Under the pieces are notes generated by a model, which searched no databases, was not told the DNA's origin, and saw only the letters and a program-made list of their open reading frames with translations. 64,000 nucleotides of DNA, taken from contig JANYBY010000119.1 in NCBI GenBank assembly GCA_025360565.1, positions 23,907 through 87,906 on the forward strand, given 5' to 3'. The position numbers were made by a program, and so were the translations under genes. Origin of the DNA: Bacteroidota bacterium. GTDB taxonomy: Bacteria; Bacteroidota; Bacteroidia; B-17B0; Aurantibacillaceae. Of the stretch, positions 37,384 to 47,014 are shown in pieces; position 1 is the first letter of the stretch; every line of letters starts with the position of its first letter.

Positions 37384-38994
37384 TTATTCAACATGAATTA
37401 TTTTTTGAGTATAAGTAACCCCGTTTACAATGGATACTAAAAAATAGACCCCTTTACTTTCAACATTTAAGTTGTAAGAATAAGTACCGCTGTCTAAATT
37501 TTTATTTTCGGTCTTATTAATTAATTGCCCTAAAGAATTAAATAAATTCAATTGAACATTGCAGTTTGAATTTAGCTGAAGTTTTATAGTTGCATGATCA
37601 ACAAATGGATTTGGGTAAACTACAATTTCAGCGTTTTTTATTTCTTGTGCATAAATAGCCGTGACTGAGCAAACAGTAACGCTTTGCACAACCATGGTTG
37701 CTCCTTGGCAACCAGTGCCATCACTTCCTGTAACAGTATAAGTTGTGGTAACTGTTGGGCTAATTGCTATTGATGCATTATTAGAAGCGTTGCTCCATGT
37801 ATAAGTTGTTGCGCCACCCGCAGTAATTGTTGCTGTTGAGCCCGAACACAACAAGGTTGAAGTTGAACTTGCAGTTACGGTTGGCGCGCTATTAATAAGT
37901 ATAGATACGTTAGCGTTTGCCTGATTTGCTGCTACAACATCGGGCTTACCATCATTATTAAAATCACAAATAGATAACCAAGTTGGTGCACCTCCAATTG
38001 TAAAACTGTTTACCGAACCAAAACCTCCTGCGCCATTACCCAAAAAGGTCTGAAGAGAATTGTTTCCGGCAGAAACTACCGCTACATCCTTTTTTCCATC
38101 CGAATTAAAATCGCCAATGGCCATTCCTCTGGGCGCTCCGGCTGTTACTAAACTTGTGGTAGGTACAAAACTTCCGTTACCGGTACCTAATAATATTGAG
38201 ATGCTGTTAGCGCCATTATTGGTTACACTAAGATCGGGTTTACCATCCGAATTAAAATCACCGCATGCAATGCCGCGCGGATTTGTGCTCACCGTAATAG
38301 TACAGAAGGTGGAGAAAGTGCCTGTTCCCGATCCCAATAAAACAGAAACGTCGGCGCTGTTGTAATTAGCAGTTGCCAAATCCGATTTTCCGTCCGAATT
38401 AAAATCTCCAACCGCCACTGCATAAGGACTTGTTCCTGTAGAATAGTTAACTGCAGTTAAAAAACTTCCTGTTCCGGTTCCAATTAAAACGGATACAGTC
38501 ATAGTACTTCCGTTTGTTGCAACCAGATCCACTTTACCATCTCCATTAAAATCACCTGAGGCAATAGACTGTGGCACTACACCTACAGTAAAATTAGTTA
38601 CTGCACCAAATCCACCAATGCCGTTACCAAGTAATACCGCAATTAATGATGCGCTTGCAGGCGCTAAATTGGTTATGGCCAAATCAAGTTTACTGTCTCC
38701 ATTAAAATCGGCATTAATTATACCACAAGGCTGTGTGCCCGCTGTAAAAGTTGTAGCTGGCATAAAACTGCCGGTACCGGTGCCTAATAATATACTTACA
38801 TTGTTTTGTGCCTGACTGGTTACGGCAACATCTTGTTTTCCGTCGCCGTTAAAATCACCACACGTAGTTCCAAGCGGACTTATGCCGGTTGAAAAAGTTG
38901 TTTGGGGTAAAAAACATATCCCCTGGGCCTTTAGGCTGGTTGCTGAGAACGTACCTAAAAAGGCGATTGCGATCAATTGTAATTGTATTTTCAT
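37384..38994 (-). CDS. FG-GAP/VCBS-repeat secreted protein with T9SS type A domain
   Basis: A 536-residue protein: signal peptide (ending SLKAQ), seven FG-GAP-like blades (GDFNGDGKQD, ADFNGDSKLD, GDFNGDGKVD, GDFNSDGKSD, GDFNSDGKPD, GDFNSDGKKD, CDFNNDGKPD) each followed by a VSILLGTGTGSF-like strand, then an Ig-like domain and a type A sorting domain (VVYPNPFVDHATI ... SKGVYFLVSI). Blades bind Ca2+ in known members and form a propeller. Upstream lies a three-repeat regulatory array shared with the 40216-43290 and 43595-45556 genes. Confidence 0.9.
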   Translation of the reverse strand: MKIQLQLIAIAFLGTFSATSLKAQGICFLPQTTFSTGISPLGTTCGDFNGDGKQDVAVTSQAQNNVSILLGTGTGSFMPATTFTAGTQPCGIINADFNGDSKLDLAITNLAPASASLIAVLLGNGIGGFGAVTNFTVGVVPQSIASGDFNGDGKVDLVATNGSTMTVSVLIGTGTGSFLTAVNYSTGTSPYAVAVGDFNSDGKSDLATANYNSADVSVLLGSGTGTFSTFCTITVSTNPRGIACGDFNSDGKPDLSVTNNGANSISILLGTGNGSFVPTTSLVTAGAPRGMAIGDFNSDGKKDVAVVSAGNNSLQTFLGNGAGGFGSVNSFTIGGAPTWLSICDFNNDGKPDVVAANQANANVSILINSAPTVTASSTSTLLCSGSTATITAGGATTYTWSNASNNASIAISPTVTTTYTVTGSDGTGCQGATMVVQSVTVCSVTAIYAQEIKNAEIVVYPNPFVDHATIKLQLNSNCNVQLNLFNSLGQLINKTENKNLDSGTYSYNLNVESKGVYFLVSIVNGVTYTQKIIHVE

Positions 38995-39025
38995 TTTTTT
39001 AAGTTTTAATTATTATTTATACAAC

Positions 39026-39114
39026 CAAAATTATGCCATTCTACAGGGTTACAAGGGTATAATAAATATTCGCCTAGGATAATTAAATATTCGTGGTCAG
39101 GTATAAGGAATTCG
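39026..39114 (-). promoter_or_regulatory. Regulatory array A: three 21-bp-spaced repeats plus -7 box
   Basis: Read on the minus strand: CGAATTCCTT (39114-39105), CGAATATTTA (39093-39084) and CGAATATTTA (39072-39063), each exactly 21 bp from the next, then 29 bp, then TAATTTTG (39033-39026), a perfect TAnnTTTG -7 box. No TTG -33 element is visible. The ATG of the secreted-protein gene is at 38994. The same layout occurs in arrays B and C. Confidence 0.75.
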
Positions 39115-39481
39115 TTATTGCATTTATTTACTCGTCCCTTAAAAAATATTTTTAAAATTTATTTTATTTGGGCGCCTTATCGCGCTTTCACTGCAAGCCC
39201 CGCAGTCTTTTGCTGTGTTGCTATGGCTGCGGTGGCTTCCTCTGGTCGCCTCCTCGCCTAAGCAACCCAACGCAAAATTCTTTCGGGGGCTTTCCGTTCA
39301 ATCGCGGGCGCGGCATTAGGCTGAAATTCTGGTTGCAAAATTCCGAAGGGTTTTTATCCCCGGATTTTTGAAAATTAACAGTAATAGTGCTAACTACAAA
39401 GTATTTGAGGGACGACTATTTATACGAAGGGGAGTAAAAGGGAAAAATCTGGAAATTGCTCTGTTTATTTAATGAATTTGT
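39115..39481. repeat. Intergenic GC-rich repeat of the GGGCGCC family
   Basis: The 547-bp gap between genes (38995-39541) holds array A and then a GC-rich block at about 39165-39325 that stands out from the AT-rich surroundings. It begins TATTTGGGCGCC (39165-39176) and contains CTGCGGTGGCT (39227-39237), both also found, in inverse orientation, in the block at 63346-63476. An open frame of 67 codons across the block looks like chance. The remaining bases are AT-rich without visible function. Confidence 0.6.
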
Positions 39482-39514
39482 AAAAAAAAAGCCCGCGGAA
39501 TCTACGCCGCGGAC
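39482..39514 (-). terminator. Rho-independent terminator after 39542-40201
   Basis: GCCCGCGG (39491-39498) pairs with CCGCGGAC (39507-39514, one G-U pair) and on the minus strand leads into nine T residues. It ends the two-gene unit 43290-39542. Confidence 0.9.
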
Positions 39515-39541
39515 TTCTTAACCCATAGAACATGAAAAGCG

Positions 39542-40201
39542 TTATTTTGAAACAATGATTTTTTTTAAGTAAGACATACCTTGAGAATTCTGAAGTTTAA
39601 CAAAATAAACCCCATCTGATAGATCACTCACATTAATTGTTGCGGAATTACCCGATACCTTTTCTGAAAATACTTTTTCGCCTATAGAATTGAATAGGCT
39701 TACTGAAAGATTTTCAATTTCATTTTTAAAATCAATGGTAAAATAATTTTTAACCGGATTTGGAAATAGTTTAAAACTCTTCGAAAAATTTTCTTCTATT
39801 CCCGTTGCACTCGCGGCAAGTACAACAAGTTTGTGTCCGCCGGGCCCATATCCTCCAAAGGCTGTAGTGTAAGTTCCCGGTGTATTTATGGTTAGCAAAG
39901 AGTAGCCGCCGTTCACCCCTGCATTAAAAGTTGGCGTTCCTGTTGCCACCAATGTTCCGTTGCAATACCAATCTACGATCAAAGGATTTACGATCAGTAT
40001 ACAATTACCATCAAAATTAGCACGAATAACCAGGCCACCGGTGTTTGGCAAATATACCGTATCGGCAATATTGTTATATCCGAAGTTAAGGGTACAATTG
40101 CCCGGCACGGCTTGAACACCTCCACAGCCGGCAACATTATTGTTTTGCGCGCTTAAGCCGGTAACGCAAAAACAACCAATGGCAAAAAATAATTTTTTCA
40201 T
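39542..40201 (-). CDS. Small secreted protein with T9SS type A domain
   Basis: A 219-residue protein with a signal peptide (ending TGLSAQ), a Cys-containing beta-sandwich-like middle (VAGCGGVQAVPGNCTLNFGY, FDGNCILIV, VDWYCNG) and a type A sorting domain (KLFPNPVKNYFTID ... SDGVYFVKLQ ... KKIIVSK). The function is unknown. It begins 14 bp after the stop of the 1024-residue protein gene and is probably expressed with it from array B. Confidence 0.8.
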   Translation of the reverse strand: MKKLFFAIGCFCVTGLSAQNNNVAGCGGVQAVPGNCTLNFGYNNIADTVYLPNTGGLVIRANFDGNCILIVNPLIVDWYCNGTLVATGTPTFNAGVNGGYSLLTINTPGTYTTAFGGYGPGGHKLVVLAASATGIEENFSKSFKLFPNPVKNYFTIDFKNEIENLSVSLFNSIGEKVFSEKVSGNSATINVSDLSDGVYFVKLQNSQGMSYLKKIIVSK

Positions 40202-40215
40202 AATTATAATTTTTA

Positions 40216-43200
40216 CTATTCTTTAATTAATTTGATCACATTAAAAGATCCTGCGTCTCCATCTTTAGCAATTATCTTCAAAAAATAAATACCATTGCTA
40301 AGCGAAGAAATATTTATTTGCTGTTCGTTTTTGTTAACATCAAATTGGGCTATTTGTTTTAAAACAAATTTTCCGGATGCGTCAGTTATCTCCAATCCAA
40401 AATCTCTTGCTTTATCTACTGCAATATTAATGGTCAATTTATCATGTGTTGGGTTTGGAAAAACACTGAACGTTAACGCGCCGTTTGCATTTGGTATAAT
40501 GCCAAGAATTGGCGATACTATTACGGAAATTGTAGTTGTACCAATACAGCCATTTAATGTTGTGGCGGTTAAAGTATATACTTGCGTAGAGACAGGCGTA
40601 TAACTTACCAGTATACCGGTTAAGTTGCCGGGTTGCCAGGTATAAGTATTAGCACCGCCTCCTGTTAACGATACAGTTGATCCAACAGAAGTTGTTGGCG
40701 AACTTGCAGTAGCGGTAATTACAGGTGGAGCAATATTAAGAGTTTGATTGGTTAAACTTCCGGGACCAAAACCATTTGTTGACATGAGAGAAACTGTATA
40801 CGTACCATAATTTGCAAAGGAAATGGTTGGGTTTTGTGATACCGGCGTATTAATGGTAACGCCTGCCATTGGTGTTACACTCCAGCTCCAGCTTGTTGGC
40901 GAGTTGGTTGAATTATCGTTGAATAATAACGATGCGGTTAAACTACACGAAACTCCCGCATAATTAAACGCACTCACCGGTGGCGAATTGCTTGGCACAA
41001 TATCTACCTGATAAATACCGCGGCCAAATGTGGATGCTCTTAATTTTACCGGGGAGGCAGGAGAAATTTCAAGATCCGAAATTGATGTATTTGGCAAACC
41101 GGTGTTGTAAAGTGTCCATGAAGCGGCCAGATTATCTATGTAATAAACACCCACATCCATTCCAATATAAATTCTGTCATTTACATTTCCGTTTTCGTAT
41201 ACAATACAATTAACAGGAAGATTTGGTAAACCCGCGGTTGTTACCGCTGTCCACGTTGTTCCGCCGGTAATTGTTTTCCATACTTTTGTTCCCGCGGTGT
41301 ATCCGCTAAATACGACCCATGCATTGTTGGGATTTGTTGGAGAAACTTTAATATCCATTAATTGTGATGTCCAGAACGGAAGATTGTTGTTGGTAATTGT
41401 CCACGTTACTCCTGCGTCAATAGATTTAAAAACGCCCGAAGTTCCGTGAATTGCATATATCACTTGATTATTTGAAGGAGCAATACAAAACTCTCGTATG
41501 TATTGGCCTGCAGTAACCGGTGCCATTGCCCCTTGTGGAGCAAACCAAACGGGAGGTATTCCGGCTGTAGATTTTTTCATTTGCGTTTGCCCCGCATAAA
41601 ATGTATTTGCATTTTGTGGATCCTGTTTCCATGGCGATACCCATGCACCCGGACCCGGCGCCCCTGCGGTACAAGTTGTCCAGGCAAGTCCACCGTTGGT
41701 CGAATAATAATAAGCACCATTTGGCCTCGAGGCAAATAAATTCAGGTCGTTCGTTCTGTCTATAAAACAATCAGAGCCGTCGCTAGATAAACTGGCCGAG
41801 TAATTTCCATTGTCGTAAATGTTCGAACCGTTATCCTGATGACCGCTAATTAATAAATTGGGAGAGAGAGACGAGAGACCCATTTTCCACATTTGGGCAA
41901 TGTTCATAGTTCCGTTTAGATCGTTCCATAATGTGCCGGTGTATTGGCTAAGGCCTCCATCGCAAACATCGTACAAAGTTCCGTTTGGTAAATATTCTAA
42001 TTCGTGATGGTCGGCATGAATAAATGGAATCGGACTCATAGTTACAGTATAAGCGCAACCGATATTTGTAAAAGAACTTCCTGAATTTAATGATTTCCAT
42101 ACTGCTATTCCACCTACCACAACTTCCGCTGCGTTGGTTGGTGAGGAAGCCAGAGCCAGATCATATATTCCCTGACCTTCTGCAGGCATTGGGGTAACAC
42201 AATCAAAACTTAAAATATTTGGAGTGTTGCTCATTAATGAAAAACTTACGCCTGCGTTTAATGAACGATAAATTCCCGTGAAACTCACGTCGTTTGTTTT
42301 TACAACATACACGCAATTTGGATTTGCAGGTGTAACCGCTACTGCCGATCTTCCGCCGCCTGCAGGAATACCGTTAATTACCTGCACAAATGTTTGACCG
42401 GCATCGGTTGAAACAGAAAAGCTTGTTCCTGTTGCATAAACTGTGTTTGCACTTGTGGCATTAAATTCAAGATCGTAAGCGTTAGCGGTGCTTACTTGCG
42501 GCCAGCTAATTCCGCCGTTGGTCGTTGTATATATTCCCTGATTTGTAGCGGCAATAATGATCAAAGGATTAACCGGATTAATTATTAATCTTCTCATCAT
42601 TACTAATTGATTTGCTGTAAAGCTTAAGCCTGTTGGGTTCCAGGATGTGCCGGCATTGGTTGAAGTTAAAACACCGCGCGAATAACTTCCGCGCCCTTGA
42701 AAATTATAAGCATCGCCTGTTGCCAAAAACATATTGTTGGTGTTTAACGGATCTATTGCCAGATCAGAACAGCCAATAACAGCTAGATTATCGGTATTGG
42801 TTGTCCACGACGCGCCGTTGTTTGTTGTTTTCCATAATCCGCCTGCAGGTGCGCCCACCCAAAAAGTTCCGGCTATTGAAGGGTGAAACGTCATAAAATT
42901 TAATCTGCCTGCTTTTCTTGGTAAACCGTTCTCTGCAAGCCCACTTAAATTGCCCATTGGACCTAACGGTGTCCAGGTGGTTGATACCATTTGGCTTTTG
43001 CTTTGATTTTTTGAATTTGTTTTTAAATAAGCTTCATAATTATCCCACGTTTGGCTTGGAAGCGAAAGATCGCCGCTCGGATAAACGCGGGGTTCCATAA
43101 AAGCCTCCCAACGCCTGAATTGTTTATAGCCTTTACCTTTAACCTTTATGTCTTTATCTTTCCAGTACGCATTAAATTCTTCTTGAATTTTATAAAAATT

Positions 43201-43290
43201 ATCTCCCCGTTGCATGGATTGGTTCCAGTTTTGAGAAAAACTACTCATTGCTATAAGAATGATAGTTATAAGTGCTAATTGCTTTTTCAT
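40216..43290 (-). CDS. Large BNR/sortilin-like beta-propeller protein with PKD and T9SS type A domain
   Basis: A 1024-residue secreted protein. After a signal peptide come many BNR/VPS10-like blades (GLWKTTNNGASWTTNTDN, GIYTTTNGGISWPQVS, GVFKSIDAGVTWTITNNN, KVWKTITGGTTWTAV), a fold used by glycosidases and surface propellers; then a PKD domain (FNDNSTNSPTSWSWSV), an Ig-like domain and a type A sorting domain (SVFPNPTHDKLTI ... SNGIYFLKII). No catalytic Asp box pair was identified with confidence. First gene of the unit controlled by array B. Confidence 0.9.
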   Translation of the reverse strand: MKKQLALITIILIAMSSFSQNWNQSMQRGDNFYKIQEEFNAYWKDKDIKVKGKGYKQFRRWEAFMEPRVYPSGDLSLPSQTWDNYEAYLKTNSKNQSKSQMVSTTWTPLGPMGNLSGLAENGLPRKAGRLNFMTFHPSIAGTFWVGAPAGGLWKTTNNGASWTTNTDNLAVIGCSDLAIDPLNTNNMFLATGDAYNFQGRGSYSRGVLTSTNAGTSWNPTGLSFTANQLVMMRRLIINPVNPLIIIAATNQGIYTTTNGGISWPQVSTANAYDLEFNATSANTVYATGTSFSVSTDAGQTFVQVINGIPAGGGRSAVAVTPANPNCVYVVKTNDVSFTGIYRSLNAGVSFSLMSNTPNILSFDCVTPMPAEGQGIYDLALASSPTNAAEVVVGGIAVWKSLNSGSSFTNIGCAYTVTMSPIPFIHADHHELEYLPNGTLYDVCDGGLSQYTGTLWNDLNGTMNIAQMWKMGLSSLSPNLLISGHQDNGSNIYDNGNYSASLSSDGSDCFIDRTNDLNLFASRPNGAYYYSTNGGLAWTTCTAGAPGPGAWVSPWKQDPQNANTFYAGQTQMKKSTAGIPPVWFAPQGAMAPVTAGQYIREFCIAPSNNQVIYAIHGTSGVFKSIDAGVTWTITNNNLPFWTSQLMDIKVSPTNPNNAWVVFSGYTAGTKVWKTITGGTTWTAVTTAGLPNLPVNCIVYENGNVNDRIYIGMDVGVYYIDNLAASWTLYNTGLPNTSISDLEISPASPVKLRASTFGRGIYQVDIVPSNSPPVSAFNYAGVSCSLTASLLFNDNSTNSPTSWSWSVTPMAGVTINTPVSQNPTISFANYGTYTVSLMSTNGFGPGSLTNQTLNIAPPVITATASSPTTSVGSTVSLTGGGANTYTWQPGNLTGILVSYTPVSTQVYTLTATTLNGCIGTTTISVIVSPILGIIPNANGALTFSVFPNPTHDKLTINIAVDKARDFGLEITDASGKFVLKQIAQFDVNKNEQQINISSLSNGIYFLKIIAKDGDAGSFNVIKLIKE

Positions 43291-43313
43291 ATTAAGAGGT
43301 TTAATTCCTATTA

Positions 43314-43403
43314 TAAAATTAAAGAGTTTAAATGTAGGAACGGGGATAGATTAAATATCCGCTTGGGATAATTAAATATTCGTAACCAATAATCAATTAT
43401 CCG
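43314..43403 (-). promoter_or_regulatory. Regulatory array B: three 21-bp-spaced repeats plus -7 box
   Basis: Read on the minus strand: CGGATAATTG (43403-43394), CGAATATTTA (43382-43373) and CGGATATTTA (43361-43352), each 21 bp from the next, then 30 bp, then TAATTTTA (43321-43314). The gene start is at 43290. The 32 bp covering the two inner repeats match those of array A at 29 positions. Confidence 0.75.
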
Positions 43404-43482
43404 CATCCTAAAGAGGGTGTTATGGCTTTTTGTTGAATGATATTAGGTTAATCAAAAAACAAAAGTGCGGATGGCAGAGTAT

Positions 43483-43571
43483 CGAATTCCTTCAAATTGC
43501 AAACGTTCATTTATTTTTTCAAGGCGAATATTTATTCTGACATAAAAAACAATAATAACCTGCTAATTTTA
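43483..43571 (+). promoter_or_regulatory. Regulatory array C: three 21-bp-spaced repeats plus -7 box
   Basis: Plus strand: CGAATTCCTT (43483-43492, identical to the outer repeat of array A), CGTTCATTTA (43504-43513) and CGAATATTTA (43525-43534), each 21 bp from the next, then 29 bp, then TAATTTTA (43564-43571). The gene start is at 43595. The 304-bp gap 43291-43594 therefore holds two divergent arrays, B and C. Confidence 0.75.
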
Positions 43572-43594
43572 GGACATTAATAAAATGTTCAATT

Positions 43595-45556
43595 ATGAGA
43601 AAATTATTTTTTACAGTAATAAGTATATTAACAGTTACTTTATTTGAAGCCCAGCAAAACCCATATTTTCAATGGGCAAAAGCAGTTGGCGGCACAAATA
43701 ATGATAAAGCCAATTCAATAACACATGATGTATTAGGAAATATCTATATTACTGGCGATTTTGAAGGAACGGTTGATTTTGATCCGGGTCCCGGTACATT
43801 TACCATGGTTGCAGTAGCTTTTAACGATGTTTTTATTTTAAAATTAGATCCCGTTGGAAATTTTATTTGGGCTAAAAGTTTTGGAGGCGCTGATGGAGAG
43901 ACAGGGAAGTCAATAAGCGTTGATGCATTGGGAAATGTGTATACATCGGGATATTATAGACTGACAGTTGATTTTGATCCCGGACCGGGAACGTTCAGTA
44001 TTACATCGGCCGGTGTTGATGATATTTTTATTTCGAAACTTGACGCTTTGGGAAATTTTGTTTGGGCCAAAAGCATGGGCGGAACGATTTACGACTATGG
44101 CTATTCTCTAACGGTTGACGCTGTGGGGAATGTGTACACTACAGGAAATTTTCAAGGCACTGCCGATTTTGACCCGGGCATAGGAACCTATACTTTGAGT
44201 GTAGTGGGGCCCGGTGATTATGGTTTTATTTCAAAGCTCGACGTGTCCGGAAATTTTGTATGGGCAAAAAGTATTGGAGGCAGCGCTTTCTGTTATGGCA
44301 GATCTATTTCAGTAGATGTAACAGGAAATGTTTTTTCTACCGGACTTTATGGGGGCATTGTAGATTTTGATCCGGGAGTTGGAACCTATACGTTAAACTC
44401 ACCTACCGGGTATGATATTTATATTTTAAAATTAGATGTTTCAGGAAACTTTGTTTGGGTAAAAGGCATGGGGGGTACAGGATACGATACCGGAAATTCT
44501 ATTGTACTTGATGGGTCCGGAAATATTTTTACCACAGGGCGTTTTCAAAACACCGTAGATTTTGATCCCGGAGTTGGCACCTATACATTATCGTGTATGG
44601 GCAGTGATGTTTTTGTTTCGAAACTGGATGCTTCCGGAAATTTTGTATGGGCTAAAAATATGGGCGGAACAAATTCAAGTACAGAAGCACAGTGTATAAG
44701 TTTGGATGCATTGGGAAATGTTTATACAACCGGATATTATGATGGAACAACTGATTTTGATCCGGGAGTAACAACGTTTACTTTGGCACCGGTGGGAACG
44801 GAGGATGTTTTTATTTCGAAGCTCACCTCTTCAGGAAATTTTGCCTGGGCCAAAAGCATTGGTTCCGCCGGCTTATTTTCGGGAGGAAACGCGTTGACGG
44901 TTGATGCTTTGAGCAATGTTTATACAGCGGGGTATTTTCAGGGGCTTACTGATTTTGGAATTGGTCAGGGAAATTTTACGCTAACCGCAAACGGACAATA
45001 CGATGTTTTTGTTCATAAAATTGGGCAATGTATTTTACCAAGCGTTCCCGCAAACGTAACGAGTTTCACAAACCAAAATATTTGCGATGCTAATTCTACT
45101 ACACTCAGCGCCAATTCAACCGGAACAATAAATTGGTATTCAACTCCAACATCCACGGTAGTTTTAGGTTCGGGAACTAATTTTATTACGCCAACTTTAT
45201 CGGTAGGTAATTATACTTATTACGCTGAAGCTGCTACCTGCACGGTAAGCGTGGCTCGAACACCAGTTACCGTAACAGCAAACATTTGTTTGGGAGTACA
45301 AGAAAGGATAAATGAGAATGCTGAATTTAAGATCTACCCAAATCCGGTGAATGATCTTTGTACTTTTGATGTTGAATCATTGGTTGCATTGGAAAGTGTA
45401 ATTGAGATCGTAAATTCATTGGGGCAAAAAGTGCTGAATGAAAAATTTGAAACGCGGCAAGCCTCTTTTAATTTATCAAAATTATCTCCCGGAATTTATT
45501 TTGCCTCAATTAAACAAGGAGTATTTGTAAAAACGGTTAAGTTGATAAAGGAGTAA
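43595..45556 (+). CDS. SBBP-repeat secreted protein with T9SS type A domain
   Basis: A 653-residue protein with a signal peptide (ending TLFEAQ) and seven tandem repeats of about 65 residues, each with a VDFDPGVGTYTL-like strand, FISKLDASGNFVWAKSMGG and a GNVYTTGYFQG turn, as in SBBP beta-propellers. The repeat DNA is also similar between copies. An Ig-like domain (about residues 490-570) precedes a type A sorting domain (KIYPNPVNDLCTFDV ... SPGIYFASI ... VKLIKE). Expressed from array C, divergent from the 1024-residue protein. Confidence 0.9.
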   Translation: MRKLFFTVISILTVTLFEAQQNPYFQWAKAVGGTNNDKANSITHDVLGNIYITGDFEGTVDFDPGPGTFTMVAVAFNDVFILKLDPVGNFIWAKSFGGADGETGKSISVDALGNVYTSGYYRLTVDFDPGPGTFSITSAGVDDIFISKLDALGNFVWAKSMGGTIYDYGYSLTVDAVGNVYTTGNFQGTADFDPGIGTYTLSVVGPGDYGFISKLDVSGNFVWAKSIGGSAFCYGRSISVDVTGNVFSTGLYGGIVDFDPGVGTYTLNSPTGYDIYILKLDVSGNFVWVKGMGGTGYDTGNSIVLDGSGNIFTTGRFQNTVDFDPGVGTYTLSCMGSDVFVSKLDASGNFVWAKNMGGTNSSTEAQCISLDALGNVYTTGYYDGTTDFDPGVTTFTLAPVGTEDVFISKLTSSGNFAWAKSIGSAGLFSGGNALTVDALSNVYTAGYFQGLTDFGIGQGNFTLTANGQYDVFVHKIGQCILPSVPANVTSFTNQNICDANSTTLSANSTGTINWYSTPTSTVVLGSGTNFITPTLSVGNYTYYAEAATCTVSVARTPVTVTANICLGVQERINENAEFKIYPNPVNDLCTFDVESLVALESVIEIVNSLGQKVLNEKFETRQASFNLSKLSPGIYFASIKQGVFVKTVKLIKE

Positions 45557-45603
45557 TTTTAATTTTTGAAAGGAATTAAAACTGTAGGTGTTGAGGTAAA
45601 AAA

Positions 45604-46866
45604 CTACGGTTGTTTCAAAATAAATTTCCGCAATAAATTTAAAGCCGAACTTGCCGTCATAACAATATTTCGTTGACGGTTATCGCCAAAAATAAATTTA
45701 AAGGCCTGCACTTTTTCTTTGTTGGCAATGGCTATCCAAACCAAGCCCACAGGTTTTTCGGCAGTACCGCCACTTGGCCCGGCAATACCCGAAACCGAAA
45801 GCGCATAATCTGAGTTAAATTTTTTAAGTGTGTTTACCGCCAATTGCTCTACACATTCTTTACTCACCGCGCCAACGGTTAAAAAAAGTTTTTGTTCAAC
45901 CTGCAGCAATTCGTGTTTGGCGGTATTTGTGTAAGGAACAATTGCACCTTTAAAAATTTCGGAAGCGCCGGGAATGGAAGTGAATAAAGAAGCAATGTAA
46001 CCGCCTGTGCAACTTTCGGCAAGGGCAATAGTTTGTTTTTTATCACGCAACAGATCGCTCACAATTTTTTGCAGAGTAGGGGCTTCCTCTCCGTAATTTT
46101 CATATCCAAAAATGTGGTTTTCGATCAAGGCACTTAATTTAATAATTTCTTCATCCACATTTTTTTTAAGCGTGTTCAGGTCAGGCCCAATGGTTGAGAG
46201 ACGCAAACGCACCATGCCGGATTGCGGCAAGTAAGCCAATTTAATTTTCTTCGCGGCTAAATTATTTTCCCAATCTTCAATTATTTCGGCAATAGCACTT
46301 TCGCCCATGCCCTGCGTTAAAACTGTTTTGTGATAAATAAACGGAAGCGTATTTTCCTTTTTCAATTTTGGCAAAACTGTTTCTGCCATCATTGCTTTCA
46401 TTTCGTAAGGTACGCCCGGCATACTTATAAATACAGTGTCGTTTTTTTTCATCCACATGCCGGGCGCCGTGCCGTTGGGATTAGGAATTACAAAGCAACC
46501 CTCCGGAACAAAGGCCTGCTGTCGGTTTATTTCACCTACCTCACGCCCACGTTTTATAAAAAAAGAAGAAACGATCTTTAAAACGTTTTCATCTAAAATC
46601 AATTTCGCGTTAAAATAATTTGAAAATGTTTTTTTGGTAATATCATCTTTTGTTGGCCCTAATCCTCCTGTTATAAAAACAATATTGGCTCGGTTAATAG
46701 CGGCATCAAACGCATTTACAATTGCGGTTTCATCATCCGAAACACTTGCCATATGCACTACAGTAATACCCAGCATGTTTAATTCCTGGGCGATCCAAAC
46801 AGAATTGGTATTGGTAATTTGTCCGATCAAGATCTCATCGCCAATAGTTAAAATTTCAGCTTTCAT
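45604..46866 (-). CDS. cinA: CinA family protein (NMN deamidase related)
   Basis: A 420-residue protein with an N-terminal MoCF-biosynthesis-like domain (AEILTIGDEILIGQITNTNS, FITGGLGPTKDDITKK, PNPNGTAPGMW) and a C-terminal CinA domain (ALAESCTGGYIASLFTSIPGAS, SGIAGPSGGT). The C-terminal domain in other bacteria deamidates nicotinamide mononucleotide for NAD recycling; the N-terminal domain is linked to ADP-ribose pyrophosphatase activity. The ATG at 46866 (MKAEILTIGDE) gives the normal CinA start; an upstream in-frame ATG adds 18 residues. Confidence 0.94.
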   Translation of the reverse strand: MKAEILTIGDEILIGQITNTNSVWIAQELNMLGITVVHMASVSDDETAIVNAFDAAINRANIVFITGGLGPTKDDITKKTFSNYFNAKLILDENVLKIVSSFFIKRGREVGEINRQQAFVPEGCFVIPNPNGTAPGMWMKKNDTVFISMPGVPYEMKAMMAETVLPKLKKENTLPFIYHKTVLTQGMGESAIAEIIEDWENNLAAKKIKLAYLPQSGMVRLRLSTIGPDLNTLKKNVDEEIIKLSALIENHIFGYENYGEEAPTLQKIVSDLLRDKKQTIALAESCTGGYIASLFTSIPGASEIFKGAIVPYTNTAKHELLQVEQKLFLTVGAVSKECVEQLAVNTLKKFNSDYALSVSGIAGPSGGTAEKPVGLVWIAIANKEKVQAFKFIFGDNRQRNIVMTASSALNLLRKFILKQP

Positions 46867-47014
46867 GTTATTTCTAAGTACTGTGTCTTTAATGGTAAAG
46901 TTTGAAAAAATTAATACCAATGGTTATTGGTTTAAATTATCTATTTTTACATAACGCAAAATACCAAAAAAACCGTTTCTGCTCATCCATAAGTAAAGTA
47001 AAAAACAAAAACAT

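Noticed and set aside
39168..39371. 67-codon open frame in the GC-rich block
   Set aside because: It lies in a dispersed repeat, has no supporting start context and its amino acid composition (Cys, Arg, Phe rich) looks non-coding.
43595..45556. Regular DNA repeats as a CRISPR array
   Set aside because: They are in frame, about 190 bp long and encode SBBP protein repeats; no short identical repeat with unique spacers is present.
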